A stretch of 52,304 nt of DNA, taken from Bacteroidales bacterium. GTDB lineage: Bacteria; Bacteroidota; Bacteroidia; Bacteroidales; UBA932. A program made the translations under genes and the position numbers. The notes beneath the pieces are model-generated. The model was given only the letters and a program-made list of their open reading frames with translations, was not told the origin of the DNA and made no database searches. Location of the stretch: positions 1 through 52,304 of the forward strand of contig JAKSJK010000008.1 in the NCBI GenBank assembly GCA_024398095.1, read 5' to 3'. Position 1 is the first letter of the stretch. Each line of letters opens with the position of its first letter. Shown one piece after another: positions 19,273-28,279 of this stretch.

Positions 19273-20513
19273 GAATCTCAAGACTATGCTCGCTGACCGT
19301 CTGCATGATGGTCTCCTTTACGGCTTGCTGCCAGGGTCTTCAGGACAAGACCCTAAGACTTGACTACATATTCAACGGCACCGACACTACCTGCGACATA
19401 TCCCTGCACGGGATGACCTCCTGGGACGGCTGGAGCGGTCGCACTGTGAACATGAAGGATGTTCCTGTGGCTGGCAACGGCGAGATCTGCATGCTGGACG
19501 CGCAGAGCGGAGACACCCTCTACAGGAATACCTTCTGCACCCTCTTCCAGGAATGGCAGGCCATACCGGAAGCCAAGACTGTGCGCAAGTCCTTCGAGAA
19601 CAGTTTCCTGGTGCCTATGCCGCGCCGCGAGGCAAGGGTATGCATCCGACTCTTCGATCACAGGAGGGAAGTCTCCGCAGTCTTCGAACATCCGGTGGAC
19701 CCGTCGGACATTCTCATACGCAAGGCTGCCGCGAGGACTGTCGAGGCTGAACCGTCTGCTTACTACATCTGGAAAGGTGGCGACAGCAGGGATGTCATCG
19801 ATGTGGCTGTAATTGCCGAGGGTTATACGGCGGAGGAGATGCCTGTCTTTGAGAAAGACGCCCAGGATGCCGTGGAGGCTATATTCTCCCACGAACCGTT
19901 TGCATCCATGAGGGACAGATTCAACTTCATCGCCGTTGCTGCCCCTTCCAAGGATAGCGGAGTCAGCGTGCCCCGTCGCGGCGAGTGGAAGTCCACCCCA
20001 CTGAGTTCCCACTTCGACACCTTCTATTCGGAGCGCTATCTCACGACCTCGGCCATCTTCCAGATGCACGACCTGCTCGAGGGCCTGCCTTACGAGCATA
20101 TCATCATACTCGCCAACACCGATGTGTACGGCGGCGGAGGCATATATAATTCATATACCCTGACTACGGCCCACCACAGCCAGTTCCGTCCGGTAGTAGT
20201 CCACGAATTCGGACACTCCTTCGGTGCTCTGGCCGACGAATATGCCTATGCGGGTGAAGAAGATCCGTATTATTTCGCCGATGTGGAACCATGGGAGCAG
20301 AATATCACCACCCAGGCCGACTTCGGATCCAAGTGGCGGGATATGGTGGGCATCGATGGCGTCGGACTTTTCGAGGGTGCAGGCTATCTTCCTAAGGGCG
20401 TATGGCGTCCTGTGGAAGACTGCCGCATGCGAACCAACGCAGCCGGGGGCTTCTGCCCTGTGTGCCGCAGGGCTATCGAACGCATCGTAATATTTAATAC
20501 AGAGGAACGATGA
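19269..20513 (+). CDS. M64 family (IgA peptidase-like) secreted zinc metallopeptidase
   Basis: The protein has 414 residues with an N-terminal lipoprotein or secretion signal ending TACC. The zinc site HEFGHSFGALADEY spans 312-325, with ligands H312 and H316 and catalytic E313; the ADEY continuation is the hallmark of peptidase family M64, known from an IgA protease of Clostridium ramosum. The segment DVIDVAVIAEGYTAEEM around residue 180 is also typical. It is the second gene of a three-gene operon, linked by ATGA overlaps on both sides. Located back to back with a protease/SusCD operon, it probably contributes to degrading host or dietary proteins; IgA specificity should not be assumed. Confidence 0.85.
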   Translation: MRISRLCSLTVCMMVSFTACCQGLQDKTLRLDYIFNGTDTTCDISLHGMTSWDGWSGRTVNMKDVPVAGNGEICMLDAQSGDTLYRNTFCTLFQEWQAIPEAKTVRKSFENSFLVPMPRREARVCIRLFDHRREVSAVFEHPVDPSDILIRKAAARTVEAEPSAYYIWKGGDSRDVIDVAVIAEGYTAEEMPVFEKDAQDAVEAIFSHEPFASMRDRFNFIAVAAPSKDSGVSVPRRGEWKSTPLSSHFDTFYSERYLTTSAIFQMHDLLEGLPYEHIIILANTDVYGGGGIYNSYTLTTAHHSQFRPVVVHEFGHSFGALADEYAYAGEEDPYYFADVEPWEQNITTQADFGSKWRDMVGIDGVGLFEGAGYLPKGVWRPVEDCRMRTNAAGGFCPVCRRAIERIVIFNTEER

Positions 20514-21082
20514 AGGCAGAATTCAAACCGGGTACAATGGTCTATCCGCTGCCAGCGGTACTGGTCAGCTGCGGTGAGTCTGAGGCAGATTACAACCTCA
20601 TGACCGCGGCTTGGACGGGAACCGTCTGCAGCGACCCAGCCATGTGCTATGTCTCCATACGCAAGAGCCGCCTATCCCACGAGATAATATCCCGTACGGG
20701 TGAATTCGTCATCAATATAACTACGGAGAAACTCGCCCGTGCCACAGACTGGTGCGGAGTGCGCAGCGGCCGCGACTACAACAAATGGAAGGAGATGAAA
20801 CTTACTCCTGTCCCGGGTCGTCTTGTGAAGGCTCCTCTGGTGGAGGAATCTCCTATCAACATCGAGTGCAAGGTTATCCAGGTGCTGGAACTTGGTTCCC
20901 ACGACATGTTCCTCGCCGAGGTGGTGAATGTGCAGGTGGACGAGAGTCTCATCGAATCGGAGACCGGCAGGTTCGACCTCTCGCTGGCAAAGCCGATAGC
21001 CTACTCCCACGGCGAATACTGGACCCTGGGCAGTTTCATCGGCGGCTTCGGATGGTCAGTAAAAAAGAAAAAACGTAAATAA
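20510..21082 (+). CDS. Flavin reductase-like (flavoredoxin family) FMN-binding protein
   Basis: The protein has 190 residues, cytoplasmic, with no signal. The order YPLPAVLVSCG, NLMTAAWTG, MCYVSIRKSRLSHEII, EFVINITTEKLARATDWCG and ESPINIECKV follows the split-barrel flavin reductase family, which binds FMN and reduces free flavin or protein partners. The C-terminal Lys/Arg run (KKKKRK) is not part of the fold. The start overlaps the M64 peptidase stop (ATGA). Its biochemical link to the peptidase is unclear; it may supply reduced flavin or be a passenger in the operon. Confidence 0.85.
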   Translation: MKAEFKPGTMVYPLPAVLVSCGESEADYNLMTAAWTGTVCSDPAMCYVSIRKSRLSHEIISRTGEFVINITTEKLARATDWCGVRSGRDYNKWKEMKLTPVPGRLVKAPLVEESPINIECKVIQVLELGSHDMFLAEVVNVQVDESLIESETGRFDLSLAKPIAYSHGEYWTLGSFIGGFGWSVKKKKRK

Positions 21083-21091
21083 TATAATACG

Positions 21092-22216
21092 ATGGAAAAG
21101 AAACAGTTATACCCGATCAAATTCACCCCTATCCCATCCCGTCGTCCTTGGGGCGGCAATGCCCTCATCAAGAAGCTCGGCAAGGAATTCGTCGAGGTGG
21201 ACAAGGATGGCAACGAGCGTGTCATGACCACCGACGACCTCATCGGCGAGAGCTGGGAGCTTGCAGACATGGGCTTCGAGGATTCTGTGATCGCCAACGG
21301 CTGGCTGGCAGGCAACACCATCGGAGAGGTGATGGAGACCTATATGGAGAGAATAGTGGGCGACACTGTATTCCCTAAGTACGGCACCCAGTTCCCTCTG
21401 CTCATCAAGTACCTCGACATTAACGACAAGCTCTCAGTCCAGGCCCATCCGGACGACGAGGTTGCCATCGAGCGCTATGATTCCCTCGGCAAGGCTGAGA
21501 TCTGGTATGTTATGGATGTGCAGCCTGGTGCAAAGGTATGGGCCGGCTTCAACCGCGATGTGACCGCACAGGAGCTCTTCGACCGCTGCCAGGATGGCAC
21601 CGTAGACGAGATCCTCAATGTAATCGAGCCTAAGCCGGGCGACGCTATCTTCGTGAAGCCGGGCACCGTGCATGCGGCAGACGGCGGCATCCTCATCGCA
21701 GAGATCCAGGAGTCTTCCGACATGACCTTCCGCCTGTATGACTGGGGCCGCGAGAAAGACCCTAAGACCGCCCGTCCTATCCATCTTGCAGAGGCGATGG
21801 ACCTCATCGACTACGGCAAGTTTGACGAGGCCAACTGGATCAAGGCAGAGGTTTCTCCTTGCAGGACTCTCATCGACCGCAAGGAGCTTACCGTGAAGGA
21901 GATGCATCTCGTAGAGGCTGTAAAGCGCAATACCTCCGAGACAGGTTCATTCCTCGTTTACATGTGCGTCACAGGCGGCGCGAAGATCGTTGCTCCTGGA
22001 TGCGAGGAGGTTGTCCTGGGCAAGGGCGAGACTGTGCTCGTGCCTGCAGATATGCCTGAATTCGAGGTGGTGCCTGCAGAGAAGGGTACTATAGTTCTCG
22101 AGGCCGCGGCAGGTCTCTACGAAGAGGCTGACGACTATATCAACCCGGACACCGAGGCTTTCCTTGAGGGCGAGGACTACGAGGGTGTCGAGACTCTGGA
22201 CAAGGAGGAAGAGTAG
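21092..22216 (+). CDS. manA: Class I mannose-6-phosphate isomerase
   Basis: The protein has 374 residues. It interconverts mannose 6-phosphate and fructose 6-phosphate, feeding GDP-mannose synthesis or mannose catabolism. The cupin-type core is clear: RPWGG near the start, LSVQAHPDDEVA with zinc ligands Gln and His, and KPGTVHA with a zinc ligand His. The protein has a long C-terminal acidic tail after about residue 345 (rich in Asp and Glu). ATG 21092 lies 9 bases after the flavin reductase stop. It begins a run of closely spaced housekeeping genes on the same strand. Confidence 0.92.
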   Translation: MEKKQLYPIKFTPIPSRRPWGGNALIKKLGKEFVEVDKDGNERVMTTDDLIGESWELADMGFEDSVIANGWLAGNTIGEVMETYMERIVGDTVFPKYGTQFPLLIKYLDINDKLSVQAHPDDEVAIERYDSLGKAEIWYVMDVQPGAKVWAGFNRDVTAQELFDRCQDGTVDEILNVIEPKPGDAIFVKPGTVHAADGGILIAEIQESSDMTFRLYDWGREKDPKTARPIHLAEAMDLIDYGKFDEANWIKAEVSPCRTLIDRKELTVKEMHLVEAVKRNTSETGSFLVYMCVTGGAKIVAPGCEEVVLGKGETVLVPADMPEFEVVPAEKGTIVLEAAAGLYEEADDYINPDTEAFLEGEDYEGVETLDKEEE

Positions 22217-22218
22217 GA

Positions 22219-22668
22219 GTGGAAGTCAGGATCGACAAATATCTCTGGGCCATCAGGGTGTACAAGAGCCGTACGGATGCGACCGACGCCTGCAAGGGCG
22301 GCAAGGTCAAGGTCAACGGTTCCGACGTTAAGCCGTCCAGGCCTGTGAAAGTGGGGGAGACCATCGTGGCCCGCAAGGGGGTGGTGTCCTACACCTATAA
22401 GGTCCTGGACCTTGTGGACAAGCGCCAGGGGGCTGCCAGGGTGCCTCTCTATGCTGAAAACCTCACTCCTCAGGAGGAACTGCTCAAGCTCAGGGCCCCT
22501 GTCGAGACCTTCTTCCTCAAGCGCGACCGCGGAATGGGCCGTCCAACCAAGAAGGACCGCCGCCAGATGGAGAACCTCTGGGATGCCCTGGAGTTCGATG
22601 TCCCGGACGACATCGCGGAAAGCATTGCAGCCGATTTCGGCTTTGACGACACAGAAGACGAAGATTAG
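22219..22668 (+). CDS. hslR: S4-domain RNA-binding protein (Hsp15-like)
   Basis: The protein has 149 residues and starts at GTG 22219, two bases after the manA stop. Residues 2-60 form an S4 RNA-binding domain (RIDKYLWAIRVYKSRTDATD, then KVKVNGSDVKPSRPVKVGE), which binds structured RNA. Hsp15 rescues stalled 50S subunits carrying nascent chains in Escherichia coli. The remaining half has a basic patch (KRDRGMGRPTKKDRRQ) and an acidic C-terminus, common in Bacteroidota homologues. The following gene starts two bases after its stop codon begins, so translational coupling is likely. Confidence 0.85.
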   Translation: MEVRIDKYLWAIRVYKSRTDATDACKGGKVKVNGSDVKPSRPVKVGETIVARKGVVSYTYKVLDLVDKRQGAARVPLYAENLTPQEELLKLRAPVETFFLKRDRGMGRPTKKDRRQMENLWDALEFDVPDDIAESIAADFGFDDTEDED

Positions 22669-22669
22669 T

Positions 22670-23299
22670 ATGATAAAGACAATTGCGTTCGATATGGGAG
22701 GCGTGGTGTTCTCCCAGAGCTATGACCAGGCGGTTGCCCGTTTCAGGGAACTCGGCCTGGCCGATCCGACTGAGTATATCGACCCCTTCCATCAGTCGGG
22801 TATCTTCGGATCCATTGAAGACGGAACCGGTACTACGGACGAGTTCATCGCTGTCATGAACAAGGCCATCGGACGCGAACTGGGCTTTGATGACTATGTG
22901 TGGGCCATCCAGGGGTATTGTCTGGAGCAGCCTCAGCGCAATATGGACGCCATCCTCAAGGTCCGCGAAATGGGCTATCGCACCGTTCTGCTTTCCAATA
23001 CCAACCCTTTCATGATGCATTGGGCTGATAGCGAGGCATTTGACGGGAAGGGACATGGCATCAGCTGGTACTTCGACGAACTCTACACCAGCTACACCTG
23101 TGGCTGCATGAAGCCGGGCAATGAGATCTTTGAGCAGGTGGCAAGGCGTGAGGGGCTGAAGCCGGAGGAGATACTTTTCATCGACGACAGCAAGGCGAAC
23201 GTGGCTGCGGCAGCCGCCCTTGGCTACCAGGTCATGTGCCCGGAAGGAAATACAGACTGGACAGGCGAACTTTTCGAGCGCCTGGCAGCGGACAGATAG
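22670..23299 (+). CDS. HAD-superfamily hydrolase (subfamily IA)
   Basis: The protein has 209 residues from ATG 22670, chosen because it gives motif I (IAFDMGGVV) at the very N-terminus. Other HAD motifs follow: motif II LLSNTN, motif III Lys in CMKPGNEIF, and motif IV FIDDSKANV. These enzymes are usually small-molecule phosphatases acting through an Asp-phosphate intermediate on a nucleophilic Asp, here D7. The physiological substrate is not predictable. It overlaps the S4 gene end by one or two bases and is followed by a DUF4290 gene after 24 bases. Confidence 0.85.
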   Translation: MIKTIAFDMGGVVFSQSYDQAVARFRELGLADPTEYIDPFHQSGIFGSIEDGTGTTDEFIAVMNKAIGRELGFDDYVWAIQGYCLEQPQRNMDAILKVREMGYRTVLLSNTNPFMMHWADSEAFDGKGHGISWYFDELYTSYTCGCMKPGNEIFEQVARREGLKPEEILFIDDSKANVAAAAALGYQVMCPEGNTDWTGELFERLAADR

Positions 23300-23323
23300 A
23301 AATAAACGGATACATAAAATATA

Positions 23324-23974
23324 ATGGAGAATAAAGAAGAGAAGATCGCCGGTTTCGAATACAACACCGGCAGAAAGGCACTGAAGCTTCCTGAGTATGG
23401 GCGAAATGTGCAGAAGATGGTGCTCTACCTGAAGACCATTGAGGACAGGGAAAAGAGAAACGAACAGGCCAGGGCCGTAGTGAAGGTTATGGAACTCCTG
23501 AACCCTTCCGTGCACCTGGAGGACGACTTTGAGCACAAGCTGTGGGACCATCTCTATATAATAGCGGATTTCGATCTTGATGTGGATTCGCCGTACCCTA
23601 TGCCTCAGAAAGAGTCAATGGATACGCTTCCGGAGCGCATTCCTCTCGAAAAGAAGCCGATGAAGGCATCCCACTACGGCCGCTATGTGGAGGCTAACGT
23701 GGATCTGATTGCCGGCCTTGAGGACGGCGAGACCAAGGATTACCTCCTGCGCAACCTCGCTACCTTCATGAGGATGCAGTACCTGAAGTGGAATAAGGAC
23801 ACCGTTTCGGACGAGACAATTTTCGCCGACATAGAGAAACTTTCCGACGGACGCATCGTGATTCCGGATGGCTTCGAATATGACAAGGTCAAGGTCGGAA
23901 ATGTCCAGTACCAGAACAACGGCCAGAATCGCAGCGGAAAAAACAGACACAAGCATCAGAACCGCAAAAAGTAA
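23324..23974 (+). CDS. DUF4290 protein (conserved in Bacteroidota)
   Basis: The protein has 216 residues, soluble, with no signal peptide. The N-terminal block YNTGRKALKLPEYGRNVQKM and the segment LWDHLYIIADFDLDVDSPYP are characteristic of DUF4290, a family of unknown function found in Bacteroidota. The C-terminus is basic and Asn/Lys-rich (NNGQNRSGKNRHKHQ), which could contact nucleic acid, although this is inference. It lies 6 bases upstream of ftsK, suggesting co-transcription. Confidence 0.8.
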   Translation: MENKEEKIAGFEYNTGRKALKLPEYGRNVQKMVLYLKTIEDREKRNEQARAVVKVMELLNPSVHLEDDFEHKLWDHLYIIADFDLDVDSPYPMPQKESMDTLPERIPLEKKPMKASHYGRYVEANVDLIAGLEDGETKDYLLRNLATFMRMQYLKWNKDTVSDETIFADIEKLSDGRIVIPDGFEYDKVKVGNVQYQNNGQNRSGKNRHKHQNRKK

Positions 23975-23980
23975 GGAACC

Positions 23981-26422
23981 ATGGCGAAGAAGACGGAGAA
24001 AAAAGGTGAGAGGAGAGCTGCCAAGAAGCCTCTGATGAGTGAGCAGGATAAGGCTATTGCCCTGAAAGTAACGGGTATAGCCCTGATGATCCTGGCTTTT
24101 GCCGCAGCTATCTCTGCAATTTCATACATGCTGCATTGGACCTCCGATGCGGCCCAGGTCGGCGAACTCAAGAACCTTGCGAACAAGGCAGGAAACAGTT
24201 TCGGAGGATTCATCGTGAGGGATTGCTTCGGTCTGGCCAGCCTTCTGCTGGTGGGACTGGTCGGCCATATCGGCTACAAGACCTTCATGAGGAAGCTCTC
24301 TGCAGGAATGATCTATTCGGTGCTTGTAATCCTGGCCGGTACGGTTGTGCTTTCTGCCTGGTTCTCGTATTTCAGCTCGCTTTTCGGTCCCGATACCGTT
24401 TTCGGCGGCGGACTGGGAGGACGCATGGGATATGCTATATCGGCAGCCTGCATCGCCTTCGTGGGCAGGATCATAACTTTCTGCGTGTTCGCGCTTTTCA
24501 CCGTGCTCTGGCTGCTCTTTGTCAGCAAGCGCTTCTCGGCGTGGTTCGCGACAGCGTTCGAACCTAAGGAGAAGCCCCAGGACGGGAACAATGGCATACA
24601 GCCTGAACAGCCTGCAGAACCTGCTATCGACCTCGAGCCGCAGCAGGACGGCGAAACTGAGGATCCGGTCAGCCCACAGGTGGAAGAGGGACCGGAGACC
24701 GTTGTACCGACTCCTATGCCGGTGGAAGACCCGCAGACCGGCGAAATCAGCGAACCTGAGCCTGCCGGCGTGACTGCAGATCCTGCCGACACCGGAGTAA
24801 CCATAGTGGAAGGCGACGGAATCAATACCAATGTCACAAAAGACCTCGAACCGTTCGACATCAGGGCAGAACTGGAGAACTTCCGCGCTCCGTCCCTGGA
24901 CCTGCTTGACGATTATGCCTGGGGAGTTCACAAGGTGGCCCAGTCCGAGGTTGAGAACAATAACAACAAGATACGCAGCACCCTCAACAGCTTCAAGATC
25001 CAGGTGTCCCGCGTGGAGGCCATCGTCGGTCCTACCGTCACCCTCTACAAGGTCTTCCTGGGCGACGGTATGAGGGGTGCCGCAGTCAAGAATGTGGAAA
25101 GCGACATCGCCAGGGCTCTCTGTGCATCCGGCGTTCGTGTCGTGAACCTGCCTGACTCTGTCGGCATCGAGGTGCCTAACGAGACCAAGTCCATCGTGCC
25201 TCTGAAGTCGATGTTCGACGACGACGCTTTCCGCAAGTCCAAGGCCGAACTGCCAATCGCGATCGGCTACACCATCACCCAGCAGGTGAAAGTCTTCGAC
25301 CTTGCAGATGCGCCTCACCTTCTCGTGGCCGGTGCCACCAAGCAGGGTAAGTCCGTGGGCCTGAATGTCATCATCAACTCTCTGCTCTACGCGAAGCATC
25401 CATCCGAGCTCAAGCTCGTGTTCATAGACCCTAAGATGGTCGAGTTCTCGGCCTATGGCAAGCTCCTCAAGCACTATCTGGCCTGCCTGCCGGGCTACGC
25501 CAGCGAGGAAGAGGAGAAAGAGAAGGTTATCGTCAAGGACCCTAAGGATGCCGAGATGGTGCTCCGCTCCCTCTGCGAGGAGATGGAGCAGCGCTACAAA
25601 CTGCTCAGCAAGGCTGGCGTGAACCAGCTCAAGGACTACAACAAGAAGTACAGCGAGCGTCATCTGCTTCCTACCGACGGCCACAAGTTCCTGCCTTACC
25701 TCGTTGTTGTGATCGATGAGTATGCGGACCTCATCATGATGTCCGGCGGGGGCCCTGAGGCAAAGAACCGCTCCCGCAGCATCGCAAATTCCGTCATCCG
25801 ACTTGCGCAGAAGGGACGTGCAGCCGGTATCAATGTGGTCATCGCTACCCAGCGTCCTTCCGTGGACGTCATCACCGGCCTTATCAAGGCCAACTTCCCT
25901 ACGAGGATTGCCTTCAAGGTGGCCAACCGTGTGGATTCCAGCACAATCATCGATTCTCCGGGTGCCGAGAAACTCATCGGAAAGGGCGATATGCTCTACT
26001 ACCAGGGCGTCGGCATGGAACGAGTGCAGTGCGCCCTCATAGGTACCGAGGAAATCCAGCGTGTGACCAAGTTCATCGGCGACCAGCTGGGCTACAAGGA
26101 GCATTTCAATACTCCTTACTACCTGCCTGAACCTCCATCTGACGGCAACGACGAAGGCGGCAGCGGCGGCACCATCGACATGAACAAGATCGACGAGAAC
26201 TTTGAAGAGGCCGCCAGGATGGTAGTCCTCAACCAGAGGGGCTCGACTTCCGATCTGCAGCGCCGCCTGGGCATGGGATACTCCCGCGCAGGCAAGGTTA
26301 TGGACCAGCTGCAGGCCGCAGGCATAGTTTCTGCACAGGTTGGCTCTAAACCGCGTGAAGTGCTGGTCAAGGATTTCGCCGAGCTCGAGCCTATCCTCGA
26401 AGCCTTCCTGAAAAACAGGTAG
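23981..26422 (+). CDS. ftsK: DNA translocase FtsK
   Basis: The protein has 813 residues. A basic N-terminus is followed by four transmembrane segments to about residue 185, then a Glu/Pro-rich acidic linker to about 285, then the motor. Walker A GATKQGKS is at 451-458, Walker B is in VVVIDEYADLIM, and the RNFPTRIAFKV-like segment reads ANFPTRIAFKV. The C-terminal winged-helix gamma domain (TSDLQRRLGMGYSRAGKVMDQL) would read polarity sequences near the terminus. FtsK pumps chromosomal DNA through the septum and activates XerCD recombination. The following LolA-like gene is a common partner in Bacteroidota. Confidence 0.95.
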   Translation: MAKKTEKKGERRAAKKPLMSEQDKAIALKVTGIALMILAFAAAISAISYMLHWTSDAAQVGELKNLANKAGNSFGGFIVRDCFGLASLLLVGLVGHIGYKTFMRKLSAGMIYSVLVILAGTVVLSAWFSYFSSLFGPDTVFGGGLGGRMGYAISAACIAFVGRIITFCVFALFTVLWLLFVSKRFSAWFATAFEPKEKPQDGNNGIQPEQPAEPAIDLEPQQDGETEDPVSPQVEEGPETVVPTPMPVEDPQTGEISEPEPAGVTADPADTGVTIVEGDGINTNVTKDLEPFDIRAELENFRAPSLDLLDDYAWGVHKVAQSEVENNNNKIRSTLNSFKIQVSRVEAIVGPTVTLYKVFLGDGMRGAAVKNVESDIARALCASGVRVVNLPDSVGIEVPNETKSIVPLKSMFDDDAFRKSKAELPIAIGYTITQQVKVFDLADAPHLLVAGATKQGKSVGLNVIINSLLYAKHPSELKLVFIDPKMVEFSAYGKLLKHYLACLPGYASEEEEKEKVIVKDPKDAEMVLRSLCEEMEQRYKLLSKAGVNQLKDYNKKYSERHLLPTDGHKFLPYLVVVIDEYADLIMMSGGGPEAKNRSRSIANSVIRLAQKGRAAGINVVIATQRPSVDVITGLIKANFPTRIAFKVANRVDSSTIIDSPGAEKLIGKGDMLYYQGVGMERVQCALIGTEEIQRVTKFIGDQLGYKEHFNTPYYLPEPPSDGNDEGGSGGTIDMNKIDENFEEAARMVVLNQRGSTSDLQRRLGMGYSRAGKVMDQLQAAGIVSAQVGSKPREVLVKDFAELEPILEAFLKNR

Positions 26423-26423
26423 C

Positions 26424-27047
26424 ATGAAGAAAGCATTTGTACTGATAATATCCATGCTCGTTTCCCTGACAGCCCTCTGCCAGGGAAATGATGCGTATAA
26501 GACCTTTGTGTCGATGGTTGCGGAAAGCCGCGCCGACTTCACCTATTCCTACTCCACAGGTTCGGAAACGCGCATGACGGGCAAGGGAAGGGCCATGGTG
26601 CAGGACGACTGCTTCTATCTCGCCGGCAACGGGCTGGAACTCTACTGTGACGGCAAGTCCGTCGCTACCCTCGACAGAACCGCCAAGGAGGTGATCCTGG
26701 AGTCCGTGGATGGGGAAGACCAGGGCAATTATGTGAACCCGGCCACCTTGGTCGGCAGCATCACCAAACAGTTCAAGTGCGTCAGCCAGTCCAAGGCGAA
26801 CTACGCCGGCAAGGCCTCAGTGAAGGTCGTGCTGGAACCGAAGCGTTCCCTGAATGTGCTCCGCATCACTCTGCACCTGTCTCCCGACGGCACCGCCCTG
26901 AGGTCCGCCCGTATGACCATGGATGACGGCTCCTCCTCCGATTTCGACGTGCCTTCCTTCCGTTTTGTGCCGAAAGGTGCCGTCAGCGATTTCCGTCTGG
27001 ACACCAAATCGCTCGGGAAAGGGTACATTATAACAGATTTGCGCTGA
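26424..27047 (+). CDS. LolA-like outer-membrane lipoprotein carrier
   Basis: The protein has 207 residues with an N-terminal Sec signal (cleavage after LCQG). The fold pattern matches LolA: beta strands with FTYSYSTGSETRMTGKGRAMVQDDCFYL, then a Cys/Asp-containing strand pair and a closing segment PSFRFVPKGAVSDFRLD. LolA carries lipoproteins across the periplasm to LolB. The start is one base after the ftsK stop, an arrangement seen in other Bacteroidota. With many lipoproteins in this window, it may serve their sorting, although Bacteroidota surface export uses further factors. Confidence 0.75.
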   Translation: MKKAFVLIISMLVSLTALCQGNDAYKTFVSMVAESRADFTYSYSTGSETRMTGKGRAMVQDDCFYLAGNGLELYCDGKSVATLDRTAKEVILESVDGEDQGNYVNPATLVGSITKQFKCVSQSKANYAGKASVKVVLEPKRSLNVLRITLHLSPDGTALRSARMTMDDGSSSDFDVPSFRFVPKGAVSDFRLDTKSLGKGYIITDLR

Positions 27048-27065
27048 TAAATAGAATATTTTACA

Positions 27066-27073
27066 TATATTCG
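27066..27073 (+). promoter_or_regulatory. Candidate -7 promoter box for the TMEM43 gene
   Basis: TATATTCG differs from TAnnTTTG at one position and lies 48 bases before ATG 27122, in an AT-rich intergenic stretch that follows the LolA-like gene. Codon use in the downstream gene suggests good expression, so an own promoter is likely. Confidence 0.4.
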
Positions 27074-27121
27074 CATCAACATAACTTATATCCTAAATAA
27101 CAACTAACTAACTTTCATTCT

Positions 27122-28276
27122 ATGGCAGTCGTAAAAACAACTACTACTTCCTACGGAACCCGCGTGAAGAATTCCTTCAAGGGCATCGGTTCCGGTATCC
27201 TCATGTTCGTCATCGGTACCTGTCTCCTCTTCTGGAACGAGGGACGCACCGTAAAGACCAGCAGAATGCTCAAGGGCGCTCAGAAGGTCTGCGTAGAGGC
27301 TAATGTTTCAAGTGTTGATGCTTCAATGGAGGGCAAGCTCGTCCATGCAGTTGCCACCGCATCCACCTATGAGACTCTTTCCGACGCAGAGTTCCCGGTA
27401 AGCGTTCCTAACGCAATCAAGCTCAACAGAAGAGTCGAGTACTACCAGTGGGTAGAGCACAAGCACGAAGAGACCAGGGACAAGGTCGGTGGCTCACAGG
27501 AGACCATCACCACCTATACTTATTCAAAGGAGTGGGTCAGCTCTCCAGTGAACAGCGGCAGCTTCCAGACCCAGTACGATGAGGGTCACAGTGTTGCGAA
27601 CCATGTTTGGCGCCAGATTGATGACGTCAGCCTCGTGGCAGAGGTTGTAAACTATGGTGCATATGTTCTGGACGGCGCTCTGAAGGGTTGCATTCCTTGC
27701 AATGAGAACTGCGGCAAGTTCTATGTGAATGAGGAAGGCACTTACGATGTTACCGGCGCCCAGGAGCCAGCTCCTCAGATCGGCGACGCAAGAATCACCT
27801 TCACCAAGGGTATGGGCGGCGTTGCTTCCATCCTCGCAGTTCCGATGGGCAACTCTTTCACCAAGTACTATGATGCAAAGAACGAGAAGAGCCTCGAGAC
27901 CCTCTACATGGGTGAGGTTCCTATGGAGCAGATGTTTCAGTCAGAGAAGCAGAAGAACAAGATCCTCGGTTGGGTTCTCCGCCTCCTCGGCGTCCTTCTG
28001 ATCGTCGGCGGTCTCAAGAACATCTTCGGTTTCGTGGAGACCATCGCAAAGGTGCTTCCTTTCGTTGCGAAGATCATCGGTTTCGGCATCAGCCTCATCG
28101 CATGGGTTATCGGCCTCGCATGGTCGCTGCTCATCATCGGCATCGGCATGCTCTTCTACAGGCCGATTCTCGGTGTCATCGTTCTCGTGGCTGTAGCCGC
28201 TCTTGTCTACTACCTCATCACCCTCAAGAAGAAGGCAGATGCAGGCGAGGCTCCGGCAGCTCCTGTTCAGCAGTAA
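27122..28276 (+). CDS. TMEM43 family membrane protein
   Basis: The protein has 384 residues. The N-terminal segment SYGTRVKNSFKGIGSGILMF is followed by a transmembrane helix and the conserved LFWNEGRTVK. A large non-membrane domain of about 230 residues contains VEYYQWVEHK. Three to four C-terminal transmembrane helices (residues about 280-370) follow a KNKILGWVLRLLGVLLIV start. This is the layout of TMEM43/LUMA, an inner nuclear and ER membrane protein in animals with bacterial homologues of unknown role. The gene converges with mnmA with only three bases between stops. Codons are unusually rich in C- and T-ending choices, suggesting high expression. Confidence 0.85.
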   Translation: MAVVKTTTTSYGTRVKNSFKGIGSGILMFVIGTCLLFWNEGRTVKTSRMLKGAQKVCVEANVSSVDASMEGKLVHAVATASTYETLSDAEFPVSVPNAIKLNRRVEYYQWVEHKHEETRDKVGGSQETITTYTYSKEWVSSPVNSGSFQTQYDEGHSVANHVWRQIDDVSLVAEVVNYGAYVLDGALKGCIPCNENCGKFYVNEEGTYDVTGAQEPAPQIGDARITFTKGMGGVASILAVPMGNSFTKYYDAKNEKSLETLYMGEVPMEQMFQSEKQKNKILGWVLRLLGVLLIVGGLKNIFGFVETIAKVLPFVAKIIGFGISLIAWVIGLAWSLLIIGIGMLFYRPILGVIVLVAVAALVYYLITLKKKADAGEAPAAPVQQ

Positions 28277-28279
28277 ATA

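Noticed and set aside
24122..26542. An 806-codon open frame on the minus strand opposite ftsK
   Set aside because: It mirrors ftsK exactly, which has complete Walker and gamma-domain motifs; the antisense product has no recognisable motif and a biased composition.
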